From the NCBI GenBank assembly GCA_023369685.1, contig SACZ01000002.1:806001-870000 (forward strand): a stretch of DNA of 64,000 nucleotides, written 5' to 3'. Source of the DNA: Prolixibacteraceae bacterium JC049. GTDB lineage: Bacteria > Bacteroidota > Bacteroidia > Bacteroidales > Prolixibacteraceae. How positions within the stretch are numbered: position 1 is the stretch's first letter; each line of letters opens with the position of its first letter. Positions 46,725 to 56,000 of this stretch are shown piece after piece. The position numbers and the translations under genes are program-made. A model generated the notes under the pieces. That model worked only from the letters and a program-made list of their open reading frames with translations. It was not told the DNA's origin and did no database searches.

Positions 46725-46844
46725 ACATAGTAGTATATTTTTTTGAGACAAGAAGACGTTAAAATGCTGTAGTGCCAGTAAAATAAGGGTGTGTAAGAGG
46801 AGAAAAAATTTTCAAAAAAAATTGAAAAAAAATGAGGAAAGCAC

Positions 46845-46889
46845 AAAAAAAACCGATTTCAGTAGTGAAATGCTAACTGAAATCGGTTT
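46845..46889 (-). terminator. Intrinsic terminator after the S41 protease gene
   Basis: Perfect 14-base stem (46850-46863 and 46876-46889), 12-base loop and an eight-base U-tract on the minus strand. About 245 bases on either side toward the repeat gene hold only its promoter and leader. Confidence 0.93.
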
Positions 46890-46914
46890 CTGGAGGAGTA
46901 AAAAACGTCGAATT

Positions 46915-48519
46915 TTATTCTTTCGAGATAATATCTATTGCTTTTTCAAGTGTAATATCAATTGCTCTGATCATTGAATAAAACCCTTCTTCTCCAAGAA
47001 TATCTCTGGCAATGTATGCATAGAGTTGAGCATGAATGATTTTACCTGATTTTTTTAGACCTTGTCTGTCTTTTTTCACGCCTTTGGTAGCAGCATACTT
47101 GATAAATGCTTCAAATACCTTCTCGTTTTTAAGATGTTGAATAAATTCTTCAGGCGTTTTTAAATTCGATAACTCTTTTCTATTTGAATCGGCATACTTA
47201 AAGGCATACTGATATACCAATCCTTTTCGAGTTAACTGATAAAGGTAATTGGAGTTGCCAGTGGTGTCGGCAGGAATAAAATGGTCGGGCATAATACCTC
47301 CGCCGCCATATACAACTCTACCTTTTAATGTATAGTATTTTAAAGAGTCGGGCAGGTGAATACTATCTTGAGATAGAAATTCGCCATGTCGCATACGCTC
47401 ACTTAGGTCTTTGAAATAGCTTTCGCTATTGCCTTTATCATAGTGTTTCTGGATACATCTACCACTAGGAGTGTAGTACTTGGCAACAGTCAATCGCAAT
47501 GCCGATCCATCGACCATTGGAATTTGCTCCTGAACTAAACCTTTACCAAACGATCGACGACCAATAATAATACCTCGGTCGTTGTCTTGTAGTGCACCCG
47601 CTAGAATTTCACTTGCCGAAGCAGAGAATTCATCGATAAGAACCACTATAGCTCCTTTTTCCCACTCACCGCGTTCTGTGGCGCGCATAACAGCTTCTAA
47701 ACGTTTAGCGCCTTTTGTCTTTAATATAAGCGCATCTTTTCCAAGGAATTCATCGGTCATATTACGAACAGCGCGTAACGATCCTCCTGTATTTCCTCTT
47801 AAGTCGATGATTAATTTCTGCGCACCAAGTCCTTTCAGCTTCTTAATGGCCTGATTAAATTCTTTATCTGTTTGCTCCGAGAATCGATTTACCTTAATGA
47901 AACCAATCTCTTTATTTATCATGTACGATACATCAACACTGTAGATTGGAATTGTTCCTCTGGTAATCTCGAAATCAATTAGGTTCTTAGTTCCTCTACG
48001 GGCAACCGATACTTTCACTTTGGTGCCTTTTGGACCACGCAGTTTCTTCATTATATCGTTGGTGCTGGCTTTAATTCCGGCAATTGTTGTGTCGTTTACC
48101 TCAACAATGCGGTCGCCGGCTAAAATACCAACTCCTTTTGAAGGACCTCCTGCAATAACATCAACCACCATCACAGTATCGTCTTGCATTCTGAATTGAA
48201 CTCCAATTCCTCCAAAATTACCCGACATTTCTTCTGTTACTTCCACCATCTCTTTGGCAGGAATGTATACAGTGTGCGGATCGAGATTCTTAAGTACTTC
48301 GGGAATTGCTTTCTCTTCCAGTTCTTTTACCGAAACAGAATCAACGTATTCAGAAGAAATTAATGCCAGAATGGTACTTATCTTGCTAGAATGTCCTTTC
48401 TGAAAAAGCTTTTGATTATTGATTGTGTTCCTTTTTAGGTTATTACCTAAAAGTACACCAATGGCTACTGCAATAGCAAGTAATAGAGGGACTAAATATG
48501 GTCTATCTTTAAAAAGCAT
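46915..48519 (-). CDS. S41-family C-terminal processing protease
   Basis: 534 aa. N-terminal membrane anchor (about 8-26), PDZ domain about 90-175 (GGIGVQFRM, AGDRIVEVND), and the S41 catalytic core with DEFSASASEILAGALQD (Ser nucleophile within 299-303) and the Lys of SFGKGLVQ (K326). Ctp/Prc proteases cut exported proteins near their C-termini. It is 21 bp after the dCMP deaminase gene, the usual neighbour order in this group. The C-terminal 120 residues form an additional helical region. Confidence 0.93.
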   Translation of the reverse strand: MLFKDRPYLVPLLLAIAVAIGVLLGNNLKRNTINNQKLFQKGHSSKISTILALISSEYVDSVSVKELEEKAIPEVLKNLDPHTVYIPAKEMVEVTEEMSGNFGGIGVQFRMQDDTVMVVDVIAGGPSKGVGILAGDRIVEVNDTTIAGIKASTNDIMKKLRGPKGTKVKVSVARRGTKNLIDFEITRGTIPIYSVDVSYMINKEIGFIKVNRFSEQTDKEFNQAIKKLKGLGAQKLIIDLRGNTGGSLRAVRNMTDEFLGKDALILKTKGAKRLEAVMRATERGEWEKGAIVVLIDEFSASASEILAGALQDNDRGIIIGRRSFGKGLVQEQIPMVDGSALRLTVAKYYTPSGRCIQKHYDKGNSESYFKDLSERMRHGEFLSQDSIHLPDSLKYYTLKGRVVYGGGGIMPDHFIPADTTGNSNYLYQLTRKGLVYQYAFKYADSNRKELSNLKTPEEFIQHLKNEKVFEAFIKYAATKGVKKDRQGLKKSGKIIHAQLYAYIARDILGEEGFYSMIRAIDITLEKAIDIISKE

Positions 48520-48540
48520 TCGTTTAATTTGGTTTAAGGA

Positions 48541-48969
48541 TTAATCGATATCAACTTGTACCACCTCGATATGGGCACGTTCCAGTAATTCAATACCAGC
48601 TTCTAAACGATATTTATCGGTAAATACAACACGTTTTATGCCAGCCTGAATAATTAGTTTTGCACATTCTAAACAAGGAGAAGAGGTGACATACATTGTG
48701 GCTCCTTCACTGCTATTACTCGATTTTGCCACTTTGGTTATGGCATTGGCTTCGGCATGAAGAACATATGGCTTGCTAGTGTTGTTCTCATCTTCACAAA
48801 TATTCTCAAAACCAGCTGGTGTGCCATTGTAACCATCAGAGATTATCATCTTATCTTTAACAAGAAGAGCACCAACTTGACGTCGTTTACAGTATGAGTT
48901 TTGAGCCCAAATTGCAGCCATTTTCAAATAGCGCTGGTCAAGTAGAATTTGCTTCTGTTCTGTATTCAT
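48541..48969 (-). CDS. dCMP deaminase family protein (ComEB-like)
   Basis: 142 aa from the ATG at 48969 (MNTEQKQILLDQ). Zinc and catalytic motifs of cytidine/deoxycytidylate deaminases: VLHAEANAI (His ligand and catalytic Glu) and SSPCLECAK (two Cys ligands). It deaminates dCMP to dUMP for thymidylate synthesis. Co-oriented with and 21 bp upstream of the S41 protease gene. Confidence 0.92.
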   Translation of the reverse strand: MNTEQKQILLDQRYLKMAAIWAQNSYCKRRQVGALLVKDKMIISDGYNGTPAGFENICEDENNTSKPYVLHAEANAITKVAKSSNSSEGATMYVTSSPCLECAKLIIQAGIKRVVFTDKYRLEAGIELLERAHIEVVQVDID

Positions 48970-49009
48970 ATCGTTTAAAAATTTCAAAATATCTGTTGAA
49001 TGTATAAAA

Positions 49010-49045
49010 AAGAAACGTTCAATAGTTAAATACTGAACGTTTCTT
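49010..49045 (-). terminator. Intrinsic terminator after the receiver gene
   Basis: Perfect 12-base stem (49010-49021 and 49034-49045) with a U-tract on the minus strand. Confidence 0.9.
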
Positions 49046-49067
49046 GAAAATTAATATTTTTTGAAAA

Positions 49068-49439
49068 CTACTTTTTAAGGTAGCGATTAACTATATCTAA
49101 CAAATCATTCGATTTGATAGGTTTAGCCAAATAGTCGTCACATCCTGCAGCAATTGCTTTAGCTCTATCGTCAGACATTGCAAATGCTGTTTGAGCAATA
49201 ATTGGAAGGTTTTTACGAATTAATTTAATTTTCTTGGTTGCATCATACCCATTCATTTCTGGCATTTGCAGATCCATTAAAACCAAATCAAGGTTATCGT
49301 GTTCTTCACATTTCTTTACTGCTTCTAGTCCGTTTTTTGCCCATATGATATTGGCCTTAATCTTACTTAAAACTGCATTTAAGTATAGATAGTTGGATTC
49401 AACATCCTCTGCTATTAAGATATTGGGGGTTACATTCAT
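49068..49439 (-). CDS. Single-domain response regulator
   Basis: 123 aa, only a receiver domain: acidic pair E11/D12 in IAEDVES, phospho-acceptor D56 in LVLMDLQMPEMNG, and Lys in DYLAKPI. The DLQMPEMNG/TAFAM sequence is that of receivers associated with hybrid histidine kinases. No output domain. It stands alone with its own terminator, so its kinase is elsewhere. Confidence 0.94.
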   Translation of the reverse strand: MNVTPNILIAEDVESNYLYLNAVLSKIKANIIWAKNGLEAVKKCEEHDNLDLVLMDLQMPEMNGYDATKKIKLIRKNLPIIAQTAFAMSDDRAKAIAAGCDDYLAKPIKSNDLLDIVNRYLKK

Positions 49440-49579
49440 AATATAACAGCTTAAAAATCAATAAACAAATATATGCAAATAGATATAGAATTACAATACA
49501 TGCTAACTAATGTATCTAAACAATGATACTTTAATTATAGGGAGAAGGTTTCAAATTAGAATTGTTTTTTAATGATTTA

Positions 49580-49867
49580 TCAACCAAACATTAGTTTGGC
49601 GTAACATAGGTAAGTTGTTCCTAAAATATTTACCAAATAGTTTAACCATAACGGATACTGCATGCGTTTTGTTTTCAAATCGCCATCGACAATGTAAATG
49701 AAAGTGAAAAGTACACCAACGGCCCATAAAAGTAAAAACGACCAACTAAAACTGGAAACATCTTGTGTTTTCCATGTTTGATAAACCTGAGGAAAAATAC
49801 CAATACTTAGCATGATATTTCCCGACCATCCCAAAAAGCGGGGCAATGTCATTTTCTTCTTTTCCAT
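49580..49867 (-). CDS. SemiSWEET/PQ-loop membrane protein
   Basis: 95 aa from the ATG at 49867 (MEKKKMTLPRF). Three membrane helices with the PQ motif in SIGIFPQVYQTWKTQDVSS identify a half-size SWEET (one triple-helix bundle that dimerises). Bacterial SemiSWEETs transport sugars; the residues here cannot tell the substrate. It follows the two radical SAM genes on the same strand but after a terminator and 230 bp, so a link with them is uncertain. Confidence 0.82.
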   Translation of the reverse strand: MEKKKMTLPRFLGWSGNIMLSIGIFPQVYQTWKTQDVSSFSWSFLLLWAVGVLFTFIYIVDGDLKTKRMQYPLWLNYLVNILGTTYLCYAKLMFG

Positions 49868-50050
49868 AATTAACTTGGTTATAGAAAAAGCAAAGCTAAT
49901 GTTCACAGCGTGAGAAAAAAAGAAATAATTCAAATAATATTTTATCCTGGTAGCAGTCGGTATGGTTCAGCTGTATTTGTTCGTGGTATTGTCTTCTTGA
50001 GAGAATAATTGATTAATTCTAGTTGTGTGCTTTAAGAATTCAGAAAGAAC

Positions 50051-50084
50051 AGAAGTATCATCCACTTTGGCGTATGATACTTCT
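50051..50084 (-). terminator. Hairpin after the radical SAM operon
   Basis: Perfect 11-base stem (agaagtatcat / atgatacttct) with a 12-base loop, then T-rich sequence on the minus strand. It ends 14 bases past the stop of the second maturase gene. Confidence 0.78.
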
Positions 50085-50097
50085 ACTTTGTTGAAGC

Positions 50098-51258
50098 TTA
50101 TACAATAGAAGCTTGTTCGAAATCAGGTAGCTTTATTGTGTTAAGCACGTGTTTAATACCTGATGCCATTAAATAGAAATCTTCTTTTGATTTATCTGAT
50201 AGTGCAACGTATTTTTTAGGGTCAGAAAACATTCTGGCATACATATTGGCACTCGCAATCACAGTAATCTTGTTGAACTCGCAAATTTGTGGATCAAACT
50301 TACCCATATCCTTACGTGATGCATAGTTTAAGCCATAACAGGGAGAACAAATGGTGTATAGTTGACAATTCTTACAGTTAGGCGAAATTTTTCCACCATT
50401 GTTAGTATTCAATAAACTGAAAGTTTGGTCTATCGATGCTTTATTGTATGGTAATGTTGGATCTCCAATAAATGCATGACAAGGGTATGCATTTCCTGAA
50501 ACATCATAGGTGATGATATCGCTTCCTGCTCCACATGCCCTGTTAAATGGAAGGTTCTTAAGCGGAGATAGATCGGAAAGGCTTATGTCAATCAATTGAC
50601 ATGGTTTTTCATCGGGATTTTCTAAAAAGTAATTACCTAGCTTATGCATCTCAATGGCATATGTTTTAAGATCTTTCTTAAGATTCCATTGTACCTCTTT
50701 GGCTAAACTTGGATTTACTTTAAAACCTAATTGTCTTAAATGAATAAAATTGTCAACAAGGGTAGGGAGTGTCTCTGGAGAGATAGTCATTTTTACTTCT
50801 TGCCAGGGCCAGTGTTTCAGAAAAAATTCTTTGTCGATGCGGTGGTAGGAACCAGGTCGGTTCTTATCGTGAGACTCAGCCGTTCCATCAATGCTTAAGA
50901 TGGGAACAAACCTGTTTTTGTTTACAATCATCCAGTTTTTCATTTCCGAATTGATTACGGTGCCATTGGTGGTGGTTAAGCATTTAATGCTTAGTTCTGG
51001 ATACTTATTCCATAGCCACTCCGAAACCTGCTTTAACTCTTTATATGCCATGAAGGGTTCGCCACCATGAAACACAACGAAAAACTCTTTGAATTTTGAT
51101 TTCTGACTATCTATCTCTTTTTGAAGGATGGGCTGAATATTAGAAACTTCCATCTTTCTTTTGTCCTTCACTCCTTCGTAACAATAAGTACATTTTAGGT
51201 TACAGTTGTTGGTAACCATTATGAATATATCTCTGCTGGTTTTATCTGATCTTGCCAT
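50098..51258 (-). CDS. Radical SAM/SPASM peptide maturase, second gene
   Basis: 386 aa. The radical SAM cluster motif is CNLKCTYC (C19, C23, C26), followed by VFHGGEPFM and LTTTNGT. The C-terminus has SPASM-type cysteines: RACGAGSD, YPCHAF and CKNCQLYTICSPCYG, then a late CEF. It resembles the preceding maturase in layout and length. It starts 9 bp after that gene, and the pair follows a Cys-rich precursor, so it probably modifies that peptide. The exact linkage (thioether, C-C or other) cannot be told from sequence. Confidence 0.9.
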   Translation of the reverse strand: MARSDKTSRDIFIMVTNNCNLKCTYCYEGVKDKRKMEVSNIQPILQKEIDSQKSKFKEFFVVFHGGEPFMAYKELKQVSEWLWNKYPELSIKCLTTTNGTVINSEMKNWMIVNKNRFVPILSIDGTAESHDKNRPGSYHRIDKEFFLKHWPWQEVKMTISPETLPTLVDNFIHLRQLGFKVNPSLAKEVQWNLKKDLKTYAIEMHKLGNYFLENPDEKPCQLIDISLSDLSPLKNLPFNRACGAGSDIITYDVSGNAYPCHAFIGDPTLPYNKASIDQTFSLLNTNNGGKISPNCKNCQLYTICSPCYGLNYASRKDMGKFDPQICEFNKITVIASANMYARMFSDPKKYVALSDKSKEDFYLMASGIKHVLNTIKLPDFEQASIV

Positions 51259-51267
51259 TTATTTGGA

Positions 51268-52374
51268 TTAAAAAGGTTGAGTTGAATCTAATTGTGCGAA
51301 TATTTTCTTTGCTCCGGCATAACTTGCTGCTATCTGATCCTTCGGTCTGTTTTCGAAATAGATGTGGTCAGGACAATTTAGAAGCATCTGTACAATGAAA
51401 TAAGCATTGGCATGAAATAGCGATTTCATCATAAGGCAATAGGCTTCGCATTGCTCTGTGTTATTTAGTTTTGATGCAATACTTGCCGGACATGAACTGC
51501 AAATGGGAAATACAAGGCATTCTTTGCATTTTGAAGAAAGCGCATCTGTAGCCAATAGAGAGATCTGTTCTTGGGGAATTTTCCAGTCACCATTGTTGTA
51601 ATAATCAGAGCACCTGTGACAAGGTAGCTTATCTCCATTGGTATCGATGGAGTAAGAACTTGAGCCTGCCTGGCATTTAGTGAGAGTGTTGGGGGAGTTG
51701 GTTAAGCAGTAAAGTGCATTGCTTAACAGGTTAAACGGGACTTGTTTGGGGTGTGTTAGGTAGTGGTCGATTAAAGCTTTGAGTTGAAGTGAGAATGTGT
51801 CAATATCTTTTTCTTTAGACCATTCAACTCCATCAGCAATTACTGCTTTTACATAAAAGCCTTGTTGTTCCAACGCTATTATGTCATTTGCAAGGGTATG
51901 AATATTCTCAGGAGAAATGACTTTGTTTACAATAGCCTGCTTTAATCCTTTTGAAAAGAAATCAATGTCAATTTTGTTGTAGGTGTTACATCGCTCTTTA
52001 TTTTGACTTTCAGCCTCTCCGTCTAAGCTAAGTTCTACCGAGAAGTGCTTTTGATTTTCGATTAGCCATTGTTGAACTTCTCCATGAATTAATGTTCCAT
52101 TGGTAACAGCTTTAAAGTTGACTTTTCTATGAGGATAAGTTTGGAGAGTATGATTAACAATCTCTTTCATTAGTGAGAATTCCATGAAAGGTTCTCCACC
52201 AATAAAAAGAATATTAAAAATGGCTGATTCTTCAGGTTGTTGCAAAATAAATTGGTCGATTGATTCGATTGCTTTTTCTGAACTGATTGAGTTAGATTTG
52301 CTTTTGTCGCAATAGCAATAGGCACAATTCAGGTTGCATTTTTCGGTTAGAATTATAGATAATTGATAAATCAC
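51268..52374 (-). CDS. Radical SAM/SPASM peptide maturase, first gene
   Basis: 368 aa. The cluster motif is CNLNCAYC (C13, C17, C20) only 12 residues from the start, so there is no N-terminal RRE-like domain. Then LFIGGEPFMEF, AVTNGT and SLDGEAES follow as in the barrel. SPASM-like cysteines: TKCQAGSSS, LPCHRC, CKECLVFPICSSC and CEAYC. It is homologous to the next gene. It lies 139 bp downstream of the precursor gene. Proteins of this type make sactipeptides, ranthipeptides and related RiPPs; which class applies here is unknown. Confidence 0.9.
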   Translation of the reverse strand: MIYQLSIILTEKCNLNCAYCYCDKSKSNSISSEKAIESIDQFILQQPEESAIFNILFIGGEPFMEFSLMKEIVNHTLQTYPHRKVNFKAVTNGTLIHGEVQQWLIENQKHFSVELSLDGEAESQNKERCNTYNKIDIDFFSKGLKQAIVNKVISPENIHTLANDIIALEQQGFYVKAVIADGVEWSKEKDIDTFSLQLKALIDHYLTHPKQVPFNLLSNALYCLTNSPNTLTKCQAGSSSYSIDTNGDKLPCHRCSDYYNNGDWKIPQEQISLLATDALSSKCKECLVFPICSSCPASIASKLNNTEQCEAYCLMMKSLFHANAYFIVQMLLNCPDHIYFENRPKDQIAASYAGAKKIFAQLDSTQPF

Positions 52375-52419
52375 TTCTTTGGTTGAATAAGTAAATAAAA
52401 GGATGTAGTTGAGCTAGTT

Positions 52420-52507
52420 GAGGCTGTTTCTAATAATCTTTTGCTATTAATTCCGATTAAAAACAGAAGAGTAATTTAAATTTACCCAAAATGCTAGAAA
52501 CAGCCTC
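52420..52507. repeat. Inverted repeat between precursor and maturase genes
   Basis: Perfect 13-base arms, gaggctgtttcta (52420-52432) and its complement (52495-52507), enclosing 62 bases. It could be an attenuator that keeps the precursor mRNA more abundant than the maturase mRNA, or a tiny MITE-like remnant, since gaggctgtt also occurs at an element end at 57559. Confidence 0.6.
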
Positions 52508-52513
52508 ATAAAA

Positions 52514-52681
52514 TTAACCTGTAATACCTGAGGCACATGAACCGCCCCAACAAGATGTACACTTGTTCATATCTACAGTGGAACTAGCTTGTGTTGTTGT
52601 AACTTCAACATTTGAATTCAACATCTCATCAATTTGATTCAACGATTCGGTTGGTAGTTGAAAAATGTTTTTTACATCCAT
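52514..52681 (-). CDS. Candidate RiPP precursor peptide
   Basis: 55 aa, read directly from the gap upstream of the maturases. Residues 1-40 form an acidic, helical leader without Cys (MDVKNIFQLPTESLNQIDEM...). The C-terminal core is CTSCWGGSCASGITG, with Cys at 41, 44 and 49 and seven Gly/Ser residues. Cys is absent elsewhere. There is no GG cleavage site at the leader end. Its position directly upstream of two radical SAM/SPASM genes on the same strand makes it their likely substrate. Product and activity unknown. Confidence 0.82.
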   Translation of the reverse strand: MDVKNIFQLPTESLNQIDEMLNSNVEVTTTQASSTVDMNKCTSCWGGSCASGITG

Positions 52682-52978
52682 GATTTAACTATTATTAGGT
52701 GACGAGTTCATTAAAATTTACACTGATTTATCCTGAACTCTTTGAATAAAATCAGAGTTATCAAGACTCTAAATTTTTAAAAAAAGAGAATCTAAACAAG
52801 AGAAATTAAAGCTACTTATTGGTTGTGTATACTTCTTTTTCCATGCAACAGTTTTGTCTTTTAAACAAGTTCAGGGCTAACTATAAAAACTGAAGAATAA
52901 CTGTTGAGAAGTTAGTTATTAAGAGAGTAGAAAGATGATAGAATCTACTAATGTAATGGAAAGTGTTGAAAAGAATAT
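52682..52978. other. Upstream region of the precursor gene
   Basis: About 300 bases, AT-rich, without a coding frame. No clear TTTG/TAnnTTTG promoter is seen. On the minus strand it has GCATGGAAAAA (52836-52846), which also occurs upstream of the NTPase gene (56549-56559). Confidence 0.4.
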
Positions 52979-53010
52979 AAGTGCCATATAACTGATTTTA
53001 TATGGCACTT
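52979..53010 (-). terminator. Intrinsic terminator after the NTPase gene
   Basis: Perfect 13-base stem (aagtgccatataa / ttatatggcactt) with a 6-base loop and T-rich sequence after it on the minus strand. It separates the NTPase gene from the peptide locus. Confidence 0.88.
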
Positions 53011-53042
53011 ATTTATTGGTGTAGATTATTAAATGGTGATGC

Positions 53043-56000
53043 TTACTTGATATCAGGGAGCTCGATATTTTCAAAATTGAGTTTCTCTTTGGCATGTTCG
53101 CATAACCTGGTTAATACTTTCGTTGGAAGAACCGACTCAAGAGAAGTTAATTCACTGGATGAAAAAATTAACATTCTGGAGGTGAATTCCTTCGACTGAA
53201 GTAGTGAGTTTTCGTCTATTTCCTCAATATGTTTCATTGGGAATTTCCATCCTAAATTTTCATACAGACATATGAGAATTATTCGTGTAACTTCATCTAA
53301 ATGGGAAAAGATATCAAGCTGCTTTATTTTTGTCGCTATCGATAAAGGAATTGCAGCAGAGTGTTTTTTGGAATAATACAAAAGCTTAAAAACAGCATTG
53401 GCAAAATCTGTACTTACTGGAGTATTAAAGTGTGTTGTAAATCTTGTCCAGTTGTTGCTCAAGTGTTTGATATTTTTGATGTTCTTATATAGATTTTCAT
53501 TGTTCAATATATCTACTAATTGAGTGTATAGGTTTGAGTTACTGCATAAGTCCGATATTTTAGACCAAAATTGTTCATCGTGGAAGTTGCTGTTGGCAAG
53601 TAATATTGTCAGGGCTTCTGTAGATAGATTTTTGGTGTTGTTAAGCTTGTCAAAAAATGCATCAAGAAATGCCCACTTCGTGTTATCAATAGTGGCCAAT
53701 TCTCCCAATTTCTGCAATAATTTATTATTAGAATTATACCCTTTGTCTGTAAGTAAACCTGCTACTTTTTCAACATATCGAGGGAGCTCTATGTAGTTTA
53801 TACCTCTGTTTCGGGCATCTACTAGGAATAGAGTAAACAAAAGCCTGTCTTTATTCGCTTGAGCGGTTTCGAATTTCTCAATTTTTCGTATTAGTTCCTC
53901 AATATGTGCTTCTGAGAAGAAATCTAAATCCAATTGTATGTCTTTTCGTACCAGAAATGCTATTGCTGTTTTTATACAGGGGTGACCGACTCTGCTAAAA
54001 GCCCTGTATAATTCGACAGGAAGAGAATTGAACAAAGTATCTTTTTTTTGTATAAACTCATTACTTGCCAATCGGAGTATTTCCCTAATTTGTTTCAAAA
54101 AGCCTTCTTTTTGCTTGGTTGAAGAAGAAGTGCTAACAACTTCATTGGCCAATAAGGAAGAAAGCATCTGGGTTAATTTTATTAACTCTTCTGTTATTGC
54201 TTGGGAGTTAAGGCGAATTTCATATTCAGATAAAGCAGGTATTTTAGATACAAGTTGTTTATATCTGGAATATAAAAAATCGAAGCTACAGAAATATTGA
54301 TACAGGTTTAAAACAAAATTTGTGATAATAGGAGGAGATGAGTTGATTGCCAATGGATTAATGTATGTCGATATCTCATTGAATGATTTCTCTATGATGT
54401 TGTAGGGAATCAGGTTCATCTTAGTCCAAAGGGCTTTATTATCTATATGAAGTTTTTTCTCTATTAGTTCATAGTTATATTCCTTAGGGTAAATGAAGAG
54501 TTTTACTATACTGGGAACTTGAGCCATTAATTGTTCCAGAAAATGGGAGCTCTTGTAGAGCTTTAAAGCTCTAATTATTGGGTCGAATTCGAAAAAAATA
54601 TGAGTTTCTGGTGAATTCTCAATTTTATCCTTAATAGTAGGTAATAGTTTGCCAATTATTTGCGATTCAATTGCTTGTTGCTGATCGTTTAACTGAAAAT
54701 AAATCTCTTTTAATGCTTCTAGTAGGTTATAACTTTCTTCTTTCTTGTTAATGTTTTCCAGATATAGTTGAAATAAAATATCGAACCTTTTATCATTGAA
54801 TCTTTGACCTAAAGAAATTGTTGTTTGTGATAAAATACAGAAGTATAGGTATTGGTAATGAGAAGAATTGATTGATTCAAATTTAGTTTCCAGATAATCG
54901 AATATACGACTAGTTAGGAGTGGATCTTTGTCGTCAAGAAATGCGATGAGCATTTTCATTAAAGGCAAATAATAGGTGTCCTTTGCAAGTTGATTAAAAT
55001 AAGACTGTTTGAAGTGCAAAGAAAGATACTGAGCTGCTAAATAGTTTTGCTCTTCAATAGTCTCAAAGTGAAAGGTTATTGTATTGTTGTTTTCTGAAAA
55101 ATGGCCAACCTCTATTTCGCATAAACTCTTAATTGTATCAGAAAAGGATTGATTCGAACCTTTATCGGCTTTGTAAAGGGTTGTTCTGTTTTTTAGCATG
55201 TTGTATGCTAGTTTTCCTCCATTTAACAAAGTAGCTTCGAAATCTTCTTCTTTCATATGAGAATCAGAACAATGCCTGATTTTATTATTAATTACTTTAT
55301 CTCTCAGGTAGCGATATGCACTTTGTCGTATTGGTGTCAATAAACTATTAGTATACAGCTTATTCGAGTTGGGGAGATGAAGTTTTAGTGTATTTGCCCA
55401 AATGTATTTTTGTGCAATGTTAGATCCCAATCGACTTATTATTACAGCATTTTGTTGATTTCGTCTTCGAAGCTTTTGGGTGAGTAAACTGCATTGGTTA
55501 CTATCTAACTCGTCAACAACATTAATAATCAGTTTGAATCTGTTAGAATAGGTCAAAAGGCGACTAATGTAACTCAGTGGCTTACCTTCAGCAATGTCAC
55601 TGAGATAGTTATTTTTAATGTACTGTTCAATGAAGTGGGATTCATGTAGGGCAGAGCGAAAGTCTTTATCTAATTCTATATATATTGGTGTTGGTAGTTG
55701 AATAAATGAGTTGGACTTATAATGGTTCTGCCAATACTTCAGTAAGTAGTTTATAAATGTTGTTTTTCCAGAGTAAGGATGTCCAACCATTAAAGATGGC
55801 TTATTGGGATCCAGTAATTCTGTAATTACTTCTTGAGGAACAGCGTTTGCTGTAATCTTGTTGTTTTCAATATTATCATTGAAGGAGTAATGAATCTCTT
55901 TTTGAAGGTCACATTGCGGATTAAACTTAGAATACGCAGAGTTGAGCTTTTCAAGAATCAATTGAAAATCATAAATAGTGTTTGACGTATAATACTCGTA

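Noticed and set aside
47582-47854. 90-aa antisense frame in the S41 protease gene
   Set aside because: Opposite-strand shadow of the catalytic core; no motif.
52514-52681. Assignment of the precursor to the GG-Bacteroidales radical SAM family
   Set aside because: There is no GG boundary or matching leader; the two maturases are of ordinary SPASM layout, so no named family is claimed.
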